Positions 44,476 to 51,559 of a stretch of DNA of 64,000 bases are shown here, piece after piece. Both the position numbers and the translations under genes were made by a program. Positions within the stretch are counted from its first letter, which is position 1. Every line of letters starts with the position of its first letter. The stretch is from JAITWN01 sp964388175 (GTDB lineage Bacteria; Pseudomonadota; Gammaproteobacteria; SZUA-140). The stretch lies in contig CAYLYS010000002.1 of NCBI GenBank assembly GCA_964388175.1, positions 28,501 to 92,500 on the forward strand, read 5' to 3'. A model generated the notes under the pieces. It saw only the letters and a list, made by a program, of their open reading frames with translations, was not told the DNA's origin and did not search any database.

Positions 44476-45246
44476 ATGAAGATCGCGAGCTGGAACGTCA
44501 ATTCACTGCGCGTGCGCCTGCCCCAGGTGCTCGCCTGGCTGGAGCTGCACAAACCCGATGTCGTCGGGCTGCAGGAAACCAAGCTGCAGGACGAGCAGTT
44601 TCCGGTGGAAGAGCTACGCGCCGCCGGCTATCACGCGGCGTTTTCCGGGCAGAAGACCTACAACGGCGTGGCGCTGCTCAGCCGCATGCCCGCCGCCGAC
44701 GTCGTGCGCGACATCCCCGGCCTCGACGACCCGCAGCGGCGCATCATCGGCGCCAGCTTCGACGACGTGCGCGTGATCGATCTCTACGTGCCCAACGGCC
44801 AGTCCGTCGATTCCGATAAATACGCCTACAAGCTGCACTGGCTGGAACGCGTCACCGCCTGGCTGGCGCAGCAGCGCCGGAGCCACGAGCGCCTAGTGGT
44901 GCTCGGCGACTTCAACATCGCGCCCGAACCCATCGACGTGCATGAGCCCGCCGCCTGGGAAGGCAAGGTGCTGTTCAGCCTGCCCGAGCGCACCGCCTTC
45001 GCCCAACTGCTCGACGACGCCGGCCTGTGCGATACTTTTCGCCTGAAGCGGCCCGAAGAAACCGCATACAGCTGGTGGGACTACCGCATGGGCGCCTTCC
45101 GCCGCAATCTGGGACTGCGCATCGATCACATCCTCGCCAGCACGGCACTGTGCGAGCGCTGCCGCGACAGCACCATCGACACCGAACCGCGGCGCGCGCC
45201 GCAGCCCTCCGACCACGCGCCCGCGGTCGCCGAATTCGATCTCTGA
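44476..45246 (+). CDS. xth: Exodeoxyribonuclease III
   Basis: AP endonuclease/3'-5' exonuclease of base excision repair. The 256-aa endonuclease-exonuclease-phosphatase fold starts MKIASWNVNSLRVRL, with metal-binding Glu in VVGLQETKLQDEQF near residue 33. It also has VLGDFNIAPEPIDVHEP near 145 and the C-terminal catalytic QPSDHAPAVAEF. The ATG at 44476 is the family start; an upstream ATG adds four residues. A 107-nt spacer filled with a 12-nt repeat separates it from ubiD. Confidence 0.95.
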   Translation: MKIASWNVNSLRVRLPQVLAWLELHKPDVVGLQETKLQDEQFPVEELRAAGYHAAFSGQKTYNGVALLSRMPAADVVRDIPGLDDPQRRIIGASFDDVRVIDLYVPNGQSVDSDKYAYKLHWLERVTAWLAQQRRSHERLVVLGDFNIAPEPIDVHEPAAWEGKVLFSLPERTAFAQLLDDAGLCDTFRLKRPEETAYSWWDYRMGAFRRNLGLRIDHILASTALCERCRDSTIDTEPRRAPQPSDHAPAVAEFDL

Positions 45247-45283
45247 AGCCGCGCGATGAACGAAGCACGAGACCAGGCCATGC

Positions 45284-45343
45284 ACTCCGACTCCCGCTCC
45301 GGACCTCACTCTGGTCCCAGCTCTGATCCCAACTCTAATTACA
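45284..45343. repeat. 12-nt tandem repeat between xth and ubiD
   Basis: Five perfectly phased 12-nt units: ACTCCGACTCCC, GCTCCGGACCTC, ACTCTGGTCCCA, GCTCTGATCCCA, ACTCTAATTACA. The most regular copy in the window; it ends about 10 nt before the ubiD start. Confidence 0.9.
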
Positions 45344-45353
45344 GAACCCACCG

Positions 45354-46829
45354 ATGAAATACACCGATCTGCGCGACTTCATCGCCATGCTGGAAAAATC
45401 CGGTGAACTGGTACGCGTCGGCACCGAGGTGGATCCGCGCCTGGAAATGACCGAGATCTGCGACCGCACGCTGCGCCGCGGCGGCCCGGCGATTCTGTTC
45501 GAAAATCCGAAGGGACACGACATCCCGGTGCTCGCCAACCTCTTCGGCACGCCGCACCGCGTCGCACTCGGCATGGGCGCCGACTCGGTCGACGCGCTGC
45601 GCGAGATCGGCAAGCTGCTTGCCTACCTGAAGGAACCGGAACCGCCCGCCGGCCTGCGCGACGCCTGGGACAAATGGCCGGTGCTGAAACAGGTACTCAA
45701 TATGAACCCGAAAACGGTCGGCAGCGCGCCCTGTCAGCGCAACGTGATCGAAGGCGACGACGTCGACCTCTCGCGCCTGCCGATCCAGACCTGCTGGCCC
45801 GGCGACGCCGGCCCGCTCATCACCTGGGCACTGGTGGTGACGCGCGGACCGCACAAGCCGCGGCAGAACCTCGGCATCTACCGCCAGCAGGTGATCGGCC
45901 GCAACCGCGTCATCATGCGCTGGCTCGCGCACCGCGGCGGCGCGCTCGACTTCAGGGACTGGCAACAGAAACATCCGGGCGAACCCTTCCCCGTCGCCGT
46001 CGCCCTCGGCGCCGACCCGGCGACCATCCTCGGCGCGGTGACGCCGGTACCGGACACGCTGTCGGAATACGCCTTCGCCGGCCTGCTGCGCGGCGGCAAG
46101 ACCGAAGTGGTCAAATGCATCGGCAGCGACCTCACCGTACCGGCGAGCGCGGAGATCGTGCTCGAAGGCCACATCGCGCCCGGCGACATGGCCGACGAAG
46201 GCCCCTTCGGCGACCACACCGGCTACTACAACGAAGTGGAACGCTTCCCCGTCTTCACCATCGACCGCATCACCCACCGCGACAGCCCGATCTATCACAG
46301 CACCTACACCGGCCGCCCGCCGGACGAACCCGCCGTGCTCGGCGTCGCGCTCAACGAAGTCTTCGTGCCCATCCTGCAAAAGCAGTTCCCGGAGATCATC
46401 GACTTCTACCTGCCGCCCGAAGGCTGCTCCTATCGGATGGCCTGCGTCAGCATGCGCAAGCAATACCCCGGCCACGCCAAGCGCGTGATGCTCGGCATCT
46501 GGTCCTTCCTGCGCCAGTTCATGTACACCAAATTCGTCATCGTCGTCGACGACGACATCGACGTACGCGACTGGAAGAGCGTGGTCTGGGCCATGACCAC
46601 CCGCATGGACCCGCACCGCGACATGGTCTTCATCGACAACACGCCGATCGATTATCTCGATTTTGCCTCGCCGGTATCGGGGTTGGGATCGAAGGTCGGG
46701 TTTGATGCGACCAATAAGTGGAAGGGAGAGACGAACCGCGAGTGGGGGCTACCGATTGAGATGGATGCGGGGGTTAGAGGGAAGGTGGATGAGATTTGGG
46801 AGGGGCTGGGGATATTTGGAAAGGAATAA
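45354..46829 (+). CDS. ubiD: UbiD family 4-hydroxy-3-polyprenylbenzoate decarboxylase
   Basis: Decarboxylates 3-octaprenyl-4-hydroxybenzoate in ubiquinone synthesis using prenylated FMN made by UbiX. The 491-aa length fits E. coli UbiD. Visible blocks include EKSGELVRVGTEVDPRLEMT at the start, IYRQQVIGRNRVIMRW near residue 178, DEGPFGDHTGYYN near 282 and the C-terminal LDFASPVSGLGSKVGFDATN. From about 46660 to the stop the codon usage changes abruptly to GGG/GAG/TTG-rich codons although the protein stays conserved. An integron-like array follows immediately. Confidence 0.95.
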   Translation: MKYTDLRDFIAMLEKSGELVRVGTEVDPRLEMTEICDRTLRRGGPAILFENPKGHDIPVLANLFGTPHRVALGMGADSVDALREIGKLLAYLKEPEPPAGLRDAWDKWPVLKQVLNMNPKTVGSAPCQRNVIEGDDVDLSRLPIQTCWPGDAGPLITWALVVTRGPHKPRQNLGIYRQQVIGRNRVIMRWLAHRGGALDFRDWQQKHPGEPFPVAVALGADPATILGAVTPVPDTLSEYAFAGLLRGGKTEVVKCIGSDLTVPASAEIVLEGHIAPGDMADEGPFGDHTGYYNEVERFPVFTIDRITHRDSPIYHSTYTGRPPDEPAVLGVALNEVFVPILQKQFPEIIDFYLPPEGCSYRMACVSMRKQYPGHAKRVMLGIWSFLRQFMYTKFVIVVDDDIDVRDWKSVVWAMTTRMDPHRDMVFIDNTPIDYLDFASPVSGLGSKVGFDATNKWKGETNREWGLPIEMDAGVRGKVDEIWEGLGIFGKE

Positions 46830-47191
46830 ACGCCGGACTGATAATCCCAATAAGTCGCCGCTCTCAAAAAACGTCACCTTCAACAGCAGATTGCCAAAAA
46901 CTCAGATGTCGCTATTGGTTTTATACGTCATTTTTGACATCTAATTATAGTTGGGCCGCTCGGATCAACCTCTATGGCTGTGTGGGTTTCCGCTGCTGCT
47001 ACCGCGTTGCGCAAGCTCCGTGCTCCAGAGTTCAGCGCCGCACCTTCATTCCCGATCGTTCATAGCGCAAGCCACTGGCTGACGGAGGTGTGCGCCGCAA
47101 CGGGCTTCCCGAGAGTTCTCGGGGCAAGCTTGCCGTCGCAAGGTTTTGGCGTACAGTTTCGTCAGGCAGGCCGTTGGCATCGTCGCCGGCG
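46830..47191. other. Spacer with no assignable gene (first cassette region)
   Basis: AT-rich at 46830-46960, then GC-rich. The only open frame that reaches the following attC is 46974-47237 (87 codons from ATG). It ends NNSFKPTPLRGAA inside the attC, a tail that appears whenever a frame reads through such sites. I see no family match or ribosome binding site, so I do not call a gene. Confidence 0.6.
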
Positions 47192-47251
47192 GCCCAACAA
47201 TTCGTTCAAGCCGACGCCGCTTCGCGGCGCGGCTTAACTCAAGCGTTAGGG
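47192..47251 (+). repeat. attC site 1
   Basis: 60 nt from R'' GCCCAAC (47192-47198) to R' GTTAGGG (47245-47251). Between them is a strong imperfect hairpin (TTCAAGCCGACGCCGC, then GCGGCGCGGCTTAACTC). Typical of chromosomal-integron attC of gammaproteobacteria. Confidence 0.88.
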
Positions 47252-47259
47252 TTGATCGA

Positions 47260-47598
47260 ATGGAATTTATAATTGGCCTTTTAAAGGTTCTAATAGGTGG
47301 CTTCATTCTGTTCACATTGGCGAGAATTACCTATGAAAGTATTGGCAAAAAATCAAAGTGGGGTTAGGTAGTTTTTGTGGGTGGTTTAGCTTTAACGAAT
47401 ATGCTGATTTATCGCTTATTTGGTAGCTCAATAAACCCTCCATTTTTTACTGCTGTTTGGTTTGCTATTACTCTTTTAGGTCTCGCTCCTAAAGAATCTC
47501 CCACGGTATCTCTTTGGTATAAAAGAGGCTTCTATGCAATCGTATTGGGTACTATTGTTGGCTGGGCATCCTATGCTGAAGTTATCACACTACCCTAA
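47260..47598 (+). pseudogene. Cassette membrane-protein gene with an in-frame TAG
   Basis: From the ATG at 47260 the frame reads MEFIIGLLKVLIGGFILF, then meets TAG at 47365-47367 (codon 36). It continues open in the same frame (VVFVGGLALTNMLIYRLFG onward) to TAA at 47596-47598, inside attC site 2. The whole would be a 112-codon protein with about three transmembrane segments and unknown function. Codons are AT-rich, unlike the surrounding chromosome, indicating recent acquisition. Alternatives are two short proteins, amber readthrough, or a sequencing error. Confidence 0.7.
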
Positions 47599-47652
47599 CC
47601 CATCATTCAAGCGGAACTGGCTAAAGCCAGCCCCTTAATTCAAACGTTAAGC
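47593..47652 (+). repeat. attC site 2
   Basis: 60 nt from R'' CCCTAAC (47593-47599, containing the cassette stop codon) to R' GTTAAGC (47646-47652, fits GTTRRRY). Inner arms ATTCAAGCGGAACTGGCT and AGCCAGCCCCTTAATT pair imperfectly. Confidence 0.88.
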
Positions 47653-47666
47653 GTCGCCCCATCGTC

Positions 47667-48173
47667 ATGCCAGCATTACCCATAACAACATTCGCTTCAC
47701 TCGCCCGGGAGTACTGCGCATGGGCCACTGGCGCTGATGGCTCGTCCATGACAGAGCGTGGCGCCCTGCAGAACATCTGTAGGCTCTATGTGGCAGCGCT
47801 GGAGTTGCCGCCTCCGTGGAACGAAGCCCTTCCCGTCGAGGTGCCGGATATCGAACTATCCCAGTCCGAGATAGATGCAGTCCAGGCGCGGGCGTCTGAA
47901 CTGCAGCGGCAAATCTACTGGGAAACCTTCGATCCATATCAAGATCCGCCAGAGCAACCGGTCATTGGACATCTGACCGACGACCTTGGGGATATATATC
48001 GGGACATCGCAAGAGGGATTCTACTTTTCGACAGCGGTCGAGTTGATGAAGCACTTTGGGAGTGGGCCTTCAACTTCCGAATACACTGGGGAGAACACGC
48101 AACTGGCGCGATACGTGCTCTTCATGCTTACCTCGCGCAGGAAGACCCTGATGGCCTATCACGCGACTCCTAA
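47667..48173 (+). CDS. DUF5063 family cassette protein
   Basis: A 168-aa protein of the DUF5063 family, function unknown. Recognisable segments are TFASLAREYCAWATG near residue 8, LQNICRLYVAALELPPPW, and the C-terminal LTDDLGDIYRDIARGILLFD followed by WEWAFNFRIHWGEHA. It is the intact gene of the array. It begins 15 nt after attC site 2, and its TAA (48171-48173) lies inside the R'' box of attC site 3, as usual for an integron cassette. Confidence 0.85.
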   Translation: MPALPITTFASLAREYCAWATGADGSSMTERGALQNICRLYVAALELPPPWNEALPVEVPDIELSQSEIDAVQARASELQRQIYWETFDPYQDPPEQPVIGHLTDDLGDIYRDIARGILLFDSGRVDEALWEWAFNFRIHWGEHATGAIRALHAYLAQEDPDGLSRDS

Positions 48174-48278
48174 CAAGCGGTTCGGGTCGGACGCTTTCCT
48201 GCGGGCGCTCATGAACCGCGTAATATTCTCGGTCCACGAACGCCCGCAGGAAAGCGCCACTCAACCGCGGCGTTAAGC
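48168..48278 (+). repeat. attC site 3 (long form)
   Basis: 111 nt from R'' TCCTAAC (48168) to R' GTTAAGC (48272-48278), with long complementary arms such as GCGCTTTCCTGCGGGCG on the opposite strand of CGCCCGCAGGAAAGCGCC. The loop contains CGCGTAATATTCT, a 13-mer found again at 48897. Confidence 0.85.
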
Positions 48279-48287
48279 CGCACAGAG

Positions 48288-48829
48288 ATGCCCCAGTTCG
48301 TAGCCCTGCTCCGCGGAGTGAATGTAGGCAAGGGAAACCGAGTGCCTATGGCCGAGTTCAGGCTCATGCTCGAGCAGATCGGCTACACCGAGGTCAAAAC
48401 GCTGCTCAATAGTGGTAATGCCGTCTTTACCAGCTCCGGGCGCTCAGGAAAGAAGCACGCTCAGGTCATCGCGGCTTCACTACACAGCAGGGGTTCGGTG
48501 TGTCTACGTCTGTCATCGTAAAATCGGCCGCGGAACTGGCCGCGATCATCAAAGACAACCCGATGGTTCCATCCGAATCAGAGCACTCGCGGTTGCTTGT
48601 GGCATTCGGGCAAGAAAAATCCGCACTGCGGTCGCTGGAGCTGCTGCTACCGCTGGCCAAAGACCCAGAGCGTCTGGTCATCACCAGCAAGGCAGCCTAC
48701 CTGCGCTGTCCGGCAGGGTTGTTGGAGAGCAAGGTTGGAGAGGCGATGCTTGGCAAGGCGGGCAGAGGAGTCACCACGCGCAACTGGGCTACAGTACTCA
48801 AATTGGGCGTGCTGCTGAGTGCGGCCTAA
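48288..48829 (+). pseudogene. DUF1697 cassette gene broken by a 2-bp duplication
   Basis: The first part (MPQFVALLRGVNVGKGNRVP onward) and the second part (STSVIVKSAAELAAIIKDNP onward) are the two halves of one DUF1697 protein, about 180 residues if joined. They are in different frames. The join is at 48483-48484, where an extra CA in CTACACAGCAGG (expected CTACAGCAGG) shifts the frame by two. The TAA at 48827-48829 lies in a fourth R'' box. DUF1697 proteins are common cassette cargo of unknown function. A sequencing error is possible but dinucleotide duplication is a usual mutation. Confidence 0.82.
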
Positions 48830-48830
48830 C
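48824..48830 (+). repeat. Truncated attC site 4 (R'' box only)
   Basis: GCCTAAC followed by AATCATTCAACGC matches the left half of an attC. I find no matching GTTRRRY right half before the next gene, so the array end is degraded or deleted here. Confidence 0.65.
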
Positions 48831-48940
48831 AATCATTCAACGCACAACCTTCTTGCGAATTCTCTGGCACAAACCCCTGTCCATGCACATCTGGCTCGCG
48901 TAATATTCTGGGAATTTAACCAGTTATCAGGAGAAGTTTC

Positions 48941-49042
48941 ATGAGCAAAGGCATGGATCGAAAGAAGGAAGTCAAAAAGAAACCCGCCAAGACCCTGGAG
49001 GAAAAGCGCACTGTGAAAAAGGAGAAGAAGGCGAAGCGGTAA
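48941..49042 (+). CDS. 33-aa lysine-rich micro-protein
   Basis: A 33-aa very basic protein starting MSKGMDRKKEVKKKPAKT, nearly half Lys/Arg, with a clear AGGAGAAG ribosome binding site 5 nt before the ATG. Similar tiny K-rich proteins with the MSKG-KKE-KKKPAKT pattern are found in other gammaproteobacteria. Function unknown; nucleic-acid or ribosome binding is plausible from charge. It lies just after the degraded attC end. Confidence 0.75.
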   Translation: MSKGMDRKKEVKKKPAKTLEEKRTVKKEKKAKR

Positions 49043-49197
49043 TCCCAAGAACGGGGCGGATTCACTTCCCCTGATCGGGCAGTATCCGATGAGCTGCGGA
49101 TTTCGAACCATTCGCCATTGAGCCTTGTAGGGGTTGGAAACGCGGGCTCCCGGCATAACAAACATCCAAACCAACGCCAGAGGCCAATAGAAGCACC

Positions 49198-50076
49198 GTG
49201 GACATCTTCCTGAGCAGACCAACCTGGATACACGACAGCTATAAAACCGGGCTGCGGACTCTCGATACACAACTCAAGAACCTGGACATCATCCCTCGCA
49301 CGCTGGGGATCAGTGATTACCCGAGCAAGGCGCCGCTCGACGAGGTGATCGAGCTGATGGGGAAATGCCAGGGCGCGATCATTCTCGGCATCCCCCAGAT
49401 CAGCGTTACCGCCGGCCTGTTCAAAGCGGACGCCATCGACAATCCTTTCGATCTGGCCACGGAATGGAATCATCTCGAAGCAGCGCTCGCCTACTCTCTC
49501 GGACTGCCCATCGTCATCATCAAGCATGAGAGCGTTTCGAGAGGCATCTTCGATCGCGGCGTACTGAACGCTTTCGTCCACTCCATAGACATGAAACAGC
49601 CGGCCTGGTCGATGGAAGAAGCGATCAACGGATCGTTGATTCAGTGGAAGCAGAACTGCCTCTCGGGGAAGGGTAATCTCTCGGTCGACAAGCAAGGCGG
49701 CCAAGCGAACACGCTCACCGCCATTCTCGAAGCGCTCAGCAACACGCTGAACAGCCAGGCGCCGAAACATGAGTCGAACGTGGACGCGGCTTCGGTCGCC
49801 TTTCGCGAAGCGATGACGGAGACGCAGATATACTTGTCATCGGCAACCCGATCCGGGAAGCGTGATTACCCGCAGGAAGCTGCTCTCGCAAGACTGTGGT
49901 CGAAAACCTCGACCGCCGCCCGGAAACACGCGACGGGACTCTCGGACCAGTGCCTGGAATTTTCACGCTACTGGGCAAACCCCGGAGAGGATCCGCTTGC
50001 CCAGGCAAGTCAGACGCTGGCGCTGATCGAGCGCATCTTCGCCAAAGCCCGCGAGGACGAAGTACTGAGCGAATAA
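49198..50076 (+). CDS. TIR/SLOG-like nucleotide-binding protein, candidate defence effector
   Basis: A 292-aa protein starting with GTG. Residues 1-125 look like an alpha/beta Rossmann-like fold related to TIR or deoxyribosyltransferase/SLOG domains: DIFLSRPTWIHDSY at the start, GAIILGIPQI at 59-68, and a TEWNHLEAALAYSLGLPIVI block (88-107) whose E94 could be the catalytic glutamate. Then GIFDRGVLNAF follows. Residues 190-285 are helical and contain RDYPQEAALARLWSKTSTAA, resembling a module I recall in small hypothetical proteins. No partner gene is obvious. An NAD-cleaving defence role is inference; I give the fold moderate confidence only. Confidence 0.6.
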   Translation: MDIFLSRPTWIHDSYKTGLRTLDTQLKNLDIIPRTLGISDYPSKAPLDEVIELMGKCQGAIILGIPQISVTAGLFKADAIDNPFDLATEWNHLEAALAYSLGLPIVIIKHESVSRGIFDRGVLNAFVHSIDMKQPAWSMEEAINGSLIQWKQNCLSGKGNLSVDKQGGQANTLTAILEALSNTLNSQAPKHESNVDAASVAFREAMTETQIYLSSATRSGKRDYPQEAALARLWSKTSTAARKHATGLSDQCLEFSRYWANPGEDPLAQASQTLALIERIFAKAREDEVLSE

Positions 50077-50098
50077 TATTGCCCTAGCCGATATCAGC

Positions 50099-50707
50099 AT
50101 GCGCTTTCAGGGAAGAATCACAGAGTGGCGTGATGAACAGGGTTACGGCTTCATCACGCCAAACGGCGGCGGAGAGCGCGTTTTCCTGCACATCAAGGCG
50201 TTCAAGTCACGGGCGCGACGGCCCACGGGTGGCGAGCTGGTCAACTTCGTCATGGGGCGTGACGACAAAGGCCGGCCGTGTGCTCAGCAGGTCGAGTATG
50301 CTTCCGTCCACAAACGGCCAGCGTCCGGCACGAAGAAAATTCCGCTCTCGCTTCCCTTCGCGGGCGGCTTCCTGAGCATCGTCGGGGCGCTCGTCCTCGC
50401 CGGTCAGGCGCCGATCGCCGTGCTGCTGGTATATCTTGGCCTGAGCGCGCTCACCTTCGGGGTATATGCAGCGGACAAGCACGCGGCGCAGAAAGGACAA
50501 TGGCGCACGCCGGAAAGCACGCTGCAATTGCTCGCCCTGCTCGGCGGCTGGCCCGGTGCTCTGCTCGCCCAGCGGCTCCTGCGGCACAAATCACGGAAAT
50601 CGTCTTTTCAGCTGGTGTTCCGGGTGGCGGTCGCCGTCAACGTCATCGCCTTCGCGTGGATCGCCTCCGGCGGCGATCCGCGGATGCTTGTGGAACTCAT
50701 CGGGTGA
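50099..50707 (+). CDS. Cold-shock domain fused to DUF1294 membrane domain
   Basis: A 202-aa fusion. Residues 1-65 are a cold-shock (OB) domain (RFQGRITEWRDEQGYGFITP, with VFLHIKAF as the second RNP-like motif). The C-terminal part, from about residue 85, is the DUF1294 membrane domain with three to four helices (ALTFGVYAADKHAAQKGQWR, then LLALLGGWPGALLAQRLLRH). Such proteins occur widely; their role is not established. It begins 22 nt after the TIR-like gene on the same strand. Confidence 0.9.
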   Translation: MRFQGRITEWRDEQGYGFITPNGGGERVFLHIKAFKSRARRPTGGELVNFVMGRDDKGRPCAQQVEYASVHKRPASGTKKIPLSLPFAGGFLSIVGALVLAGQAPIAVLLVYLGLSALTFGVYAADKHAAQKGQWRTPESTLQLLALLGGWPGALLAQRLLRHKSRKSSFQLVFRVAVAVNVIAFAWIASGGDPRMLVELIG

Positions 50708-50751
50708 TGCTGAAGACTACCGGCGGGAGCGGCAAAGACGCCGCGCGCAAA

Positions 50752-50904
50752 GACAGAACCCGGTTTATGCCGGCATAGCCCTCTGCGCCCGCGCAGATTG
50801 TCCTTCGACCACAGACCTGCCCCGCTCCCGCCTGATATTCCTCCCGCCCGCCCGATGCGGGTCTCCGCATGGGTCACCTCCCCATGACAGAACCGGATTC
50901 ATGC
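50752..50904. repeat. Pair of imperfect 20-bp direct repeats in a gene-free spacer
   Basis: GACAGAACCCGGTTTATGCC (50752-50771) and GACAGAACCGGATTCATGCC (about 50886-50904) are 17/20 identical, 134 nt apart, in the 273-nt spacer between the DUF1294 gene and brnT. Nothing else is identified there apart from the brnTA promoter at its end. Confidence 0.5.
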
Positions 50905-50952
50905 CAATTTCGCCGTAAAGCAGCGCGCGATAGATATGGCGGTCATACCCGA

Positions 50953-50995
50953 TTGACATCCACGTCTCTCAGTAAATATATTGTATGTACAATAT
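50953..50995 (+). promoter_or_regulatory. brnTA promoter with overlapping operator
   Basis: -35 TTGACA (50953-50958) and -10 TATATT (50977-50982) with 18-nt spacing. A perfect 8-bp inverted repeat ATATTGTA/TACAATAT (50978-50995, 2-nt centre) overlaps the -10, a fit for autorepression by BrnA. Confidence 0.6.
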
Positions 50996-51275
50996 CATAT
51001 CGGATTCGAATGGGATCCCTCCAAGGATCGCGCCAACCGCAGCAAGCATGGCATCTCCTTTTGAAGAAGCCCGGTCCGCGTTCCTTGATGAGCATGCGAT
51101 CCAGTTCTACGATGAGGATCATTCCGGGCCGGAAGATCGCTTCATCCTGCTTGGCATGAGCATCCGCTCAAGGATCCTGGTCGTATGTCATTGCGAGCGC
51201 GCTTCAGGGAAGATCATCCGGATCATTTCCGCTCGCAAGGCAACGCCCTCCGAGCGAGCGTTCTACGACAGGTGA
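50981..51275 (+). pseudogene. brnT: BrnT-like toxin gene with a 1-bp frameshift
   Basis: One frame reads GFEWDPSKDRANRSKHGISF and then hits TGA. The next frame continues EEARSAFLDEHAIQFYDEDH to IIRISARKATPSERAFYDR. Joined, they are a normal BrnT ribonuclease toxin of about 95 residues. The break is in CCTTTTGAAG near 51056-51062, where one T less restores the frame. The start of the first part is unclear: TTG at 50981 overlaps the -10 region, and no better start is seen. The intact frame from ATG 50985 contains only the C-terminal two thirds in frame. Confidence 0.8.
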
Positions 51276-51279
51276 GGCC

Positions 51280-51504
51280 ATGAAAGCGGAATATGACTTC
51301 TCGAAGATGAAGCACAGAAAGAATCCCTACGCCTCCGGCTTGAAGCGGCAGGTGACCATACGCATGAGCGAGGAGGTCGTCGCATACTTCAAGGCCATGG
51401 CGGAGGAAACGGGGATTCCATACCAAAGCCTGATCAACCTCTATCTTCGCGACTGCGTCGCCAAGAACAGAAAGCTGGACGTAAACTGGCCGAAGCGCGC
51501 CTGA
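51280..51504 (+). CDS. brnA: BrnA-like antitoxin
   Basis: A 74-aa ribbon-helix-helix antitoxin of the BrnA family. The DNA-binding part is RQVTIRMSEEVVAYFKAMAE followed by TGIPYQSLINLYLRDC, and the N-terminal DFSKMKHRKNPYA matches BrnA. It starts 4 nt after the brnT end. With its toxin apparently inactive it may be a leftover, or it may still neutralise related toxins elsewhere and bind the operator upstream. Confidence 0.85.
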   Translation: MKAEYDFSKMKHRKNPYASGLKRQVTIRMSEEVVAYFKAMAEETGIPYQSLINLYLRDCVAKNRKLDVNWPKRA

Positions 51505-51559
51505 CGATCAGAGGAAGCGAAGCCCTCCAGTCCGATCAGCAAACCCCACCTGCCCCCGC

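Larger units (their letters stand above)
47192..48830 (+). mobile_element. Integron cassette array without integrase (CALIN)
   Basis: Three complete attC-like recombination sites (47192-47251, 47593-47652, 48168-48278) and a fourth left half (48824-48830) punctuate three short genes all on the plus strand, with stop codons inside the R'' boxes, as in integron cassettes. No integron integrase or attI is visible between ubiD and the next genes. The cassette genes are partly AT-rich compared with the host. By current terminology this is a cluster of attC sites lacking an integrase. Confidence 0.85.

Noticed and set aside
45284..45343. Tandem 12-nt units considered as a CRISPR array
   Set aside because: Units are far too short and contiguous, with no spacers or cas genes.
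46974..47237. 87-codon frame ending NNSFKPTPLRGAA
   Set aside because: The tail is just the translated attC; no ribosome binding site or family support, so not called as a gene.
49080..49165. GGTTCGAAATCCG (minus strand) like a tRNA T-arm
   Set aside because: The flanking bases do not pair as a T-stem and no D or anticodon arm can be placed.
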